In this document: piece by piece, positions 57,905 to 64,000 of the stretch
Layout of the letters: every line of letters begins with the position of its first letter
Numbering within the stretch: position 1 is the stretch's first letter
Assembly: GCA_021521415.1 (NCBI GenBank)
Contig: JAIQDT010001739.1
Location: forward strand, 310,001-374,000
Source: Bidens hawaiensis
Taxonomy: Eukaryota > Streptophyta > Magnoliopsida > Asterales > Asteraceae
DNA: 64,000 bases
Direction of reading: 5' to 3'
The notes under the pieces: generated by a model
What the model saw: only the letters and a program-made list of their open reading frames with translations
Told to the model about the DNA's origin: nothing
Database searches by the model: none
Program-made: the position numbers and the translations under genes

Positions 57905-58657
57905 ATGTCGACGCCACCCTCATCGTCATCCGATTCGATGACGCATGCTCACGGGAAGGAACCACAGTTACCTACTGCCTCGCCACCCCGTGTAGTCCCG
58001 GAACTCGAAGCTCCCGCACCAAAGAGGTACCGCCCATCCGGAGGCCTGTATGATAACGACGTTAGCTGGGAATGGTATCCCAACATGATCAGACGTATGG
58101 TCTACCGTGAACAAGTTCCCCCATTGCCTCACCCGAACCACCCTGGTTACCCTAACACTTTACCACCCATAACCGAACCTGTGGAACGAGTCCTCGCAGC
58201 TGTCGTTTCTTGTTTGGAGCGTGATGTGGGTTACATGCGCTACACTAGAGAAAATGTTGCTAGACTGTTTAAAGATGGAACCGAGACTCAAGAGGAGATT
58301 GCCCGCATGACAACGGCAATGAAAGAAATGCAAGAGACTAGTGAACAACGAACCAAGGTTATGATGAAGATGCAAGCCGAGATGATAGACTTGCAAGAAC
58401 AACTCCAAGAAGCAAGGACCCGAACGGAAATAGCGTTAGAACGTTGCGATATCCTACAAACGCAACTCGATCAGAACGCAGCAGAACCTGAGGCCGAGCC
58501 CGAGGCAGAGCCTGAAGTAGAACCTGAAGAAGATCCCGAAGAGGAGCCTGAGGAAGATCCCGAGGAAGATCCCGAGGAGGAACCCGAAGAAGAACCGGAG
58601 GAGGAACCGGCTGAGGAGGAGGCACATTCAGAGGTGTCCTCAGATGACGACATCTAG
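57905..58657 (+). CDS. Additional ORF upstream of gag: coiled coil with acidic Pro-Glu tail
   Basis: 250 residues starting MSTPPSSSSDSM. The N-terminus is Ser/Pro-rich. Residues about 85-195 form a heptad-rich helical region (EEIARMTTAMKEMQETSEQ) likely to be a coiled coil. The last 55 residues are repeats of E-P-E-(E/A/V) and E-D-P-E ending VSSDDDI. No enzyme motif is present. It lies between the primer site and gag in a different frame from gag, with 241 bases between them, so it is either made from its own start or joined to gag by splicing. I do not recognise a characterised family; a role as Gag partner or chaperone would be speculation. The serine/glycine frame on the opposite strand is a shadow of the acidic repeat. 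Confidence 0.75.
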   Translation: MSTPPSSSSDSMTHAHGKEPQLPTASPPRVVPELEAPAPKRYRPSGGLYDNDVSWEWYPNMIRRMVYREQVPPLPHPNHPGYPNTLPPITEPVERVLAAVVSCLERDVGYMRYTRENVARLFKDGTETQEEIARMTTAMKEMQETSEQRTKVMMKMQAEMIDLQEQLQEARTRTEIALERCDILQTQLDQNAAEPEAEPEAEPEVEPEEDPEEEPEEDPEEDPEEEPEEEPEEEPAEEEAHSEVSSDDDI

Positions 58658-58898
58658 TGATGATGACACTTAGATGGAGGGGTTGTCTCCATCCAAACTA
58701 TTATTTTTTCTACGATTTTAAGGATTGATTGGAAATACTTTGTAGCGAATACAATGGTTTTAATCAAAAATTTTTATTTAGACTAATATGTGGTTGTGAT
58801 GTGATTTTTTTTTTCTTACCTACCTTTTATTACATGTATGGTGTGTTGTATATGAAAGAAAAATTCATGTTTAACATTTTATACTGTGATTCTAGGAA

Positions 58899-61800
58899 AT
58901 GGCCGGAAGAAACGCTGGACGAGGACGAGGTAACATCAGCATGACTGCAGCTGAACTCCAAACCTTGCTGAATGACCATGTTGCTGCCGCTTTAGCTGCA
59001 CACAATCAGAATCAAACAGGAGGTCCAAATGGAACGTGTACCTTCAAGAACTACTTAGACTGCAAGCCCAGTACGTTTAAGGGCACTGAGGGAGCTATAG
59101 GCTTCCTGCGTTGGGCTGAGAAGGCCGAGTCGGCCTTTGAGATGTGTAACTGTCCCCATGCCAATAGGGTCAAGTTTGCTGCTGGGACACTCGAGGATTC
59201 CGCCCTCACTTGGTGGAATTCGAACGTCCAGATCCTTGGCTTGGAACTGGCAAACGCGATGAACTGGGAGGAGTTCAAAAACATGATGCGAGAGGAATAC
59301 TGTCCGAGGGAAGAAATTTCGAAGTTAGAGTCGGAGTTTTGGTCATTGAAAATGGTGGGTTCAGAGATTGAAGCCTACACCACTCGTTCGCACGAGTTGG
59401 CAGTGATGTGTCCGCGGATGGTGGATCCGCCGAGCAAAAGAATAGAGATGTACATTGATGGGTTGGCACCACAGATTCAGGGTATGGTGACGTCTTCCAG
59501 ACCAGCCACGATCCAACAAGCGATCCGTTTGGCTCACAAACTAACGGATCAGGCTGTGACCCAGGGTGCGTTACCACCAAGGGGTTCGACTGTAAAAGCC
59601 CGTGACAACCCGAATAATGACCATGCCAGCAACAGCAACAACAGCAACCCGAACAGCGGGAAAAGAAAGTTTGACAACACCAGATCTTCATCCTCAAACC
59701 TCCCACCGCAACACTACCGGAAGCCCGAATTTACTCGGAGTTTCAACACTCAGAATCACAACAACAACAACAACAACAACGGTAACGGGCAGGTTTCGAG
59801 CGGGTATGCTGGGAAACATCCAAAGTGCAATAGGTGCAACTTTCACCATGTGGGGCAGTGTGACCGTGTCAAGTGTCAAAGATGCGGAAAGATAGGTCAC
59901 CAAGCGAAGGATTGTAGAGTTGACCTTGTGGCGAAGGGTGCTCCTAAGCCACCGATGATGACTAAGGGATGTTATGAATGTGGACAGGAAGGTCATTTCC
60001 GGAAGGACTGCCCCAAGCTGAAACAGAACGACAATAACGGGGGTAATGGGAGTGGCAGTAACGGTGGAGGAAATGGCAAAGGAAGAGCGTTTGTGATTGG
60101 ATCAGGTCAAGCCCGCAGAGATCCGCATGTGGTGTCTGGTAAGTTCCCTGTAAACGATTGTTTTGCTTCTGTTTTGTTTGACACTGGAGCTGATAGGAGT
60201 TTTGTGTCAAAGGCCTTTAGCCAACTTTTAAACCTTACTCCAACCCCGTTAGACGCTAAGTTTCCTGTTGAATTAGCTAACGGTAAAACTGTAATAACAA
60301 CTCATATACTTGCGGGATGTAAGTTGAAATTGTCAGGTCATGTCTTTGACATCGACCTTATTCCTTTTACGCTTAGTAGTTTCGATGTCGTTGTCGGCAT
60401 GGACTGGTTATCTGAGAACCGAGCGGAGATTATATGTCATGATAAGATCGTCCATATTACCACCCCTTCAGGCGAGATCATTTCGGTCCGAGGCGAGAGA
60501 AGCGGCATGACCACCAGCATCATTACCATTATGAAGGCACAGAAGTATTTAAGGAAGGGTCATCCGGCAATTCTGGCGCAGATTGTTGAGAAACCTGTGG
60601 AGGAGAAAAGAATTGAAGACATTCCGGTTGTGCGAGATTTTCCAGAAGTCTTCCCGGAGGATCTGCCCGGACTCCCTCCTATTCGTCAAGTCGAATTTCA
60701 AATCGAGTTGACACCCGGTGCAGCACCCATAGCACGAGCCCCGTATCGGCTCGCACCGGCGGAACTTCAGGAGTTGTCCACTCAGTTGCAAGATTTGTTG
60801 GATAAGGGTTTTATCCGACCTAGCTCATCGCCATGGGGAGCCCCTGTCTTGTTTGTCCGAAAGAAAGACGGGACTTTCCGGATGTGCATCGACTACCGGG
60901 AATTGAACAAGGTGACGGTCAAGAACCGTTATCCTTTACCCCGAATTGATGATTTGTTCGACCAGCTTCAGGGATCGAGTTACTACTCGAAGATCGATTT
61001 ACGATCCGGTTATCACCAGCTGAGAGTGCGCGAAGAAGATATTTCAAAGACGGCTTTCAGAACACGGTATGGTCACTACGAGTTTTCGGTTATGCCTTTT
61101 GGCCTAACCAACGCACCAGCCGTATTTATGGATCTCATGAATCGAGTATGCAAGGCGTACCTCGACAAGTTCGTGATTGTTTTCATCGATGATATTCTCG
61201 TCTACTCCAAGAACGAGACTGACCACGACGAACACTTAAGGATAATTCTGGAACTGCTGAAGAAGGAACAACTGTATGCTAAACTCTCGAAATGTGAATT
61301 TTGGCTTCGAGAGGTTCACTTTTTAGGACATGTGATAAACGAGAATGGTATCCATGTCGATCCCGGTAAGGTAGAGGCCATCAAAAACTGGGAAGCACCT
61401 AAGACTCCGACTGAGGTGCGACAATTCCTAGGACTGGCCGGCTACTACCGGCGTTTCATCGAGGGATTTTCAAAGATTGCTCAACCCCTAACCGCTTTGA
61501 CTCACAAGGGCACTAAGTACAACTGGGGTGACGCGCAAGAATCCGCTTTTCAACAGTTGAAAACCAAGCTTTGTAGCGCCCCTATTTTAGCCCTCCCCGA
61601 GGGAACGGAAAATTTTGAGGTACACTGTGACGCATCTATACAAGGTCTCGGTTGTGTGCTGATGCAACTTGAGAAAGTTATAGCCTACGCCTCTAGACAA
61701 CTACGGGTTCACGAGAAGAACTACACGACCCATGATTTGGAACTCGGAGCTGTAGTGTTTGCTCTTAAGATATGGAGGCATTACTTGTACGGTACCAAGT

Positions 61801-63503
61801 TTACCATTTACACCGACCACAAGAGTCTCCAACATATCTACGATCAGAAAGAGCTGAACATGCGACAGCGTCGTTGGGTCGAGCTGCTTAAAGACTATGA
61901 TTGTGCCATCAAGTACCACCCTGGCAAGGCCAATGTGGTGGCCGACGCCCTTAGCAGAAAAGAAACAGATAAACCCAGACGGGTGAGAGCATTGCAACTC
62001 TCGATTCATGCCAGCTTACCCGATCAGATTCGCGATGCGCAACTGGAAGCTTTGAAAGATGATAATCTCCCATCGGAACTCATGCGGGGCATGAGCAAGC
62101 AACTTGAAACCAGATCGGACGGGGTCCGATATTTTGAGAACCGGATTTGGGTTCCACGATACGGAGAGTTGAGAACTCTAGTGATGGACGAAGCTCACAA
62201 GTCCCGATATTCTATCCACCCCGGCTCAGATAAAATGTATCATGATTTAAAGGAACTTTACTGGTGGCCGAACATGAAAGCCGACATTGCAACCTACGTG
62301 AGCAAATGTTTGACTTGTGCCAGAGTCAAGATAGAATACCAGAAACCATCTGGTCTACTGCAACAGCCGGAACTCCCAATGTGGAAATGGGAACAAATCT
62401 CAATGGACTTTATTACGGGTTTGCCTAAGACACCGACGGGATGCGATACCATCTGGGTGATCGTTGACCGGTTGACTAAATCGGCACATTTTCTAGCGAT
62501 TAAGGAAACAGACAAAATGGAAAGACTGACTCGTGTCTACATGAAGGAAGTAGTGTCGAGACACGGAGTGCCTGTCTCCATCATTTCCGACCGAGATTCT
62601 CGTTTTACCTCACACTTTTGGAAGTCGCTGCAAAGCGCACTGGGCACACGTCTCGATATGAGTACCGCATACCATCCTCAGACAGATGGGCAGAGTGAAC
62701 GGACTATCCAGACCCTGGAGGATATGTTGCGTGCATGCGTCTTAGATTTCGGAAAAAGTTGGGAACCCCATTTACCCTTGGTAGAGTTTTCGTATAATAA
62801 CAGCTACCACGCAAGCATTAAGGCAGCGCCGTTTGAAGCGCTGTACGGACGGAAGTGTCGATCACCACTCTGCTGGGCAGAGGTGGGTGATAGCCAAATC
62901 ACTGGTCCGGAACTGGTACTCGAAACTTCGGAAAAGATTGTTCAAATCCGAAATCGCATGGCAGCAGCACGAGATCGACAAAAGAGTTACGCCGACAAGC
63001 GCCGAAAACCTCTCGAATTTCAAGTAAACGATCGAGTGTTACTCAAAGTCTCACCTTGGAAAGGTGTGGTTCGCTTTGGTAAGCGAAACAAACTTAACCC
63101 GCGATATGTTGGTCCGTACCGGATAACTGAGCGCATTGGTCCGGTGGCGTACCGACTGGATCTACCAACAGAACTCGGTGGCGTACACGATGTATTCCAC
63201 GTATCAAATTTGAAGAAATGCCTATCTGATGAAACCCAAGTAGTCCCTTTGGAGGAACTACAAGTTGATGAACAGTTACGGTTCATTGAGGAACCAGTCG
63301 AGGTTTTGGATTGGGAAACCAAAACGCTCAAACACAGCAAAATTCCAATCGTTAAGGTTCGTTGGAACTCGAGACGTGGACCGGAGTTCACGTGGGAACG
63401 CGAGGATCAAATGATGAAAAAGTATCCTCACCTTTTTGAAGGGCTAACCAAACACCGGAAACCGCGAAACCCGGCAAACCGTCAAACATCACCGGAGGTA
63501 TGA
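58899..63503 (+). CDS. Chromovirus Gag-Pol polyprotein, intact
   Basis: A 1534-residue frame from [11 protein letters not shown]. Gag core about residues 45-230; zinc knuckles [14 protein letters not shown] (about 326) and [14 protein letters not shown] (about 358). The protease has DTGAD (428). RT spans about 600-780 with FIDDILVYS (about 763). RNase H has [10 protein letters not shown] (about 907) and later [11 protein letters not shown]. Integrase has the H-H-C-C site (from about 1100; CLTCARVK) and D, D, E in [15 protein letters not shown] and QTDGQSERT. After integrase, [13 protein letters not shown] is followed by [12 protein letters not shown] and [17 protein letters not shown] (about 1460-1500), a degenerate chromodomain of the Tekay type that may steer insertion into heterochromatin. 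No stop or frameshift interrupts it. The gene makes the structural and replication proteins of the element. Confidence 0.95.
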   Translation: MAGRNAGRGRGNISMTAAELQTLLNDHVAAALAAHNQNQTGGPNGTCTFKNYLDCKPSTFKGTEGAIGFLRWAEKAESAFEMCNCPHANRVKFAAGTLEDSALTWWNSNVQILGLELANAMNWEEFKNMMREEYCPREEISKLESEFWSLKMVGSEIEAYTTRSHELAVMCPRMVDPPSKRIEMYIDGLAPQIQGMVTSSRPATIQQAIRLAHKLTDQAVTQGALPPRGSTVKARDNPNNDHASNSNNSNPNSGKRKFDNTRSSSSNLPPQHYRKPEFTRSFNTQNHNNNNNNNGNGQVSSGYAGKHPKCNRCNFHHVGQCDRVKCQRCGKIGHQAKDCRVDLVAKGAPKPPMMTKGCYECGQEGHFRKDCPKLKQNDNNGGNGSGSNGGGNGKGRAFVIGSGQARRDPHVVSGKFPVNDCFASVLFDTGADRSFVSKAFSQLLNLTPTPLDAKFPVELANGKTVITTHILAGCKLKLSGHVFDIDLIPFTLSSFDVVVGMDWLSENRAEIICHDKIVHITTPSGEIISVRGERSGMTTSIITIMKAQKYLRKGHPAILAQIVEKPVEEKRIEDIPVVRDFPEVFPEDLPGLPPIRQVEFQIELTPGAAPIARAPYRLAPAELQELSTQLQDLLDKGFIRPSSSPWGAPVLFVRKKDGTFRMCIDYRELNKVTVKNRYPLPRIDDLFDQLQGSSYYSKIDLRSGYHQLRVREEDISKTAFRTRYGHYEFSVMPFGLTNAPAVFMDLMNRVCKAYLDKFVIVFIDDILVYSKNETDHDEHLRIILELLKKEQLYAKLSKCEFWLREVHFLGHVINENGIHVDPGKVEAIKNWEAPKTPTEVRQFLGLAGYYRRFIEGFSKIAQPLTALTHKGTKYNWGDAQESAFQQLKTKLCSAPILALPEGTENFEVHCDASIQGLGCVLMQLEKVIAYASRQLRVHEKNYTTHDLELGAVVFALKIWRHYLYGTKFTIYTDHKSLQHIYDQKELNMRQRRWVELLKDYDCAIKYHPGKANVVADALSRKETDKPRRVRALQLSIHASLPDQIRDAQLEALKDDNLPSELMRGMSKQLETRSDGVRYFENRIWVPRYGELRTLVMDEAHKSRYSIHPGSDKMYHDLKELYWWPNMKADIATYVSKCLTCARVKIEYQKPSGLLQQPELPMWKWEQISMDFITGLPKTPTGCDTIWVIVDRLTKSAHFLAIKETDKMERLTRVYMKEVVSRHGVPVSIISDRDSRFTSHFWKSLQSALGTRLDMSTAYHPQTDGQSERTIQTLEDMLRACVLDFGKSWEPHLPLVEFSYNNSYHASIKAAPFEALYGRKCRSPLCWAEVGDSQITGPELVLETSEKIVQIRNRMAAARDRQKSYADKRRKPLEFQVNDRVLLKVSPWKGVVRFGKRNKLNPRYVGPYRITERIGPVAYRLDLPTELGGVHDVFHVSNLKKCLSDETQVVPLEELQVDEQLRFIEEPVEVLDWETKTLKHSKIPIVKVRWNSRRGPEFTWEREDQMMKKYPHLFEGLTKHRKPRNPANRQTSPEV

Positions 63504-63634
63504 ACTAAATTTCGGGACGAAATTTCTTTCTACTAGGGGATGATATGACAAACTGAAAATTTTTCTTACTTTTTCAGGCTCTCATCACGACTTGACTCAA
63601 TTTTCGGGACGAAAATTCTTTAACATGGGAATGA
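63504..63634 (+). other. 3' untranslated segment with duplicated polypurine-tract region
   Basis: The phrase TTTCGGGACGAAA...CTTT followed by GGGGATGATATGACAA (63510-63553) recurs as TTTTCGGGACGAAAATTCTTT, then GGGAATGATGTGACAA (63600-63642). The second one abuts the 3' LTR and is presumably the active tract; the first looks like a duplicated tract. Confidence 0.65.
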
Positions 63635-64000
63635 TGTGACAATCGTCAATTTCAGGTTAACCTCGTTAACTCAACTCCGTCAATTCAAACTTTAAGATCG
63701 TTGAATCTTTAACGCACACTTCATTACATTTAAACTAGGGTTTAAATGACGCTTAACACTTACTACATGTGTAGTCTTTCGGGATTTGCACCGAAACGCA
63801 AACGAGTTAACGCAAACGATTGACAAATAAACGACAAACGTCAAGACATTAATTATATGATTATTATGTGTTAGGATTATGTGCTATGTGATAATAGTAT
63901 GGTCATGTTATCTTAATTGTTCAAGTATGATGGAATATTCTAGAGAAAAACAACAATTGGAAGTTTAGGGACTAGAATGTAACTTGTTTGCTTATAAATA
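63635..64000 (+). repeat. 3' LTR of the chromovirus (truncated by window end)
   Basis: The first 366 bases of the LTR, matching 55001-55366 without gaps and, by eye, without mismatches. The window ends at the TATAAATA box. Confidence 0.92.

Larger units (their letters stand above)
55001..64000 (+). mobile_element. Ty3/Gypsy chromovirus (Tekay/Del type), apparently intact
   Basis: The 5' LTR (55001-57728) is followed by a primer-binding site, an additional ORF, an intact gag-pol and a 3' LTR that begins at 63635 and runs off the window. The visible 366 bp of the 3' LTR line up base for base with 55001-55366 and I found no difference. The long LTR, initiator-tRNA primer site and the C-terminal extension after integrase fit Tekay/Del. 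The left 5-mer flank is TTGCT; the right one is outside the window. Intact coding and matching LTRs mark a recent insertion. Confidence 0.92.

Noticed and set aside
58471..58653. Minus-strand frame rich in Ser-Gly repeats
   Set aside because: Mirror image of the acidic Pro-Glu repeat of the ORF at 57905-58657.

Overview
This is nuclear DNA of a flowering plant. It has spliced genes with GT...AG introns, AT-rich intergenic DNA and almost every class of plant transposon nested in one another. The repeat families and the endogenous pararetrovirus fit a eudicot, perhaps Asteraceae; that last step is inference. Only one host gene family is recognisable, a BTB/POZ-TAZ (BT) scaffold gene, present as two intact copies.

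Layout. 0-5.7 kb: a hAT-like element (247-1034), a 2-kb solo LTR with perfect GTAAT target duplications (1238-3278), and degenerate retroelement DNA. 5.7-30.1 kb: a large inverted duplication. Arm A (5713-10863) and arm B (24988-30136) are nearly identical reverse complements, each carrying a complete four-exon BT gene transcribed outward. The 14.1-kb spacer holds a short Helitron (12144-23371) split by a Ty3/Gypsy Tat-type retrotransposon (12185-22106, 601-bp LTRs, CTTGT duplications). The retrotransposon has a decayed gag-pol on the minus strand and an extra spliced ORF on the opposite strand. Layered MITEs occupy 23.6-25.0 kb.

30-49 kb: unassigned AT-rich DNA, a compact Ty1/Copia element (32941-37669, 136-bp LTRs) with four in-frame stops, a second solo LTR (38674-41046), a minus-strand Helitron (41116-42854), a PIF/Harbinger MITE, a Cassandra TRIM carrying 5S-rRNA-derived sequence in both LTRs (43795-45202) with a hAT-like element in its 5' LTR, and further MITEs. 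49.0-54.7 kb: a broken endogenous caulimovirid whose reverse transcriptase is missing, ending in a viral-type promoter, polyadenylation signal and repeated primer-site motifs. 55.0-64.0 kb: a young Ty3/Gypsy chromovirus (Tekay/Del type) with an intact 1534-aa Gag-Pol, an additional upstream ORF, and a 3' LTR cut by the window edge.

The elements do not form one pathway. The most informative relationships are historical. The BT arms are far more alike than the LTRs of the retrotransposon between them. The pararetrovirus copy opens next to its primer-binding site and is flanked by a host duplication. The right-hand chromovirus shows no LTR divergence in the visible part and may still be mobile. 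I did not find a convincing new biochemical system. The best candidates for something little described are the BT palindrome, the antisense spliced ORF of the Tat element, the acidic coiled-coil ORF of the chromovirus and the structure of the pararetrovirus junctions.
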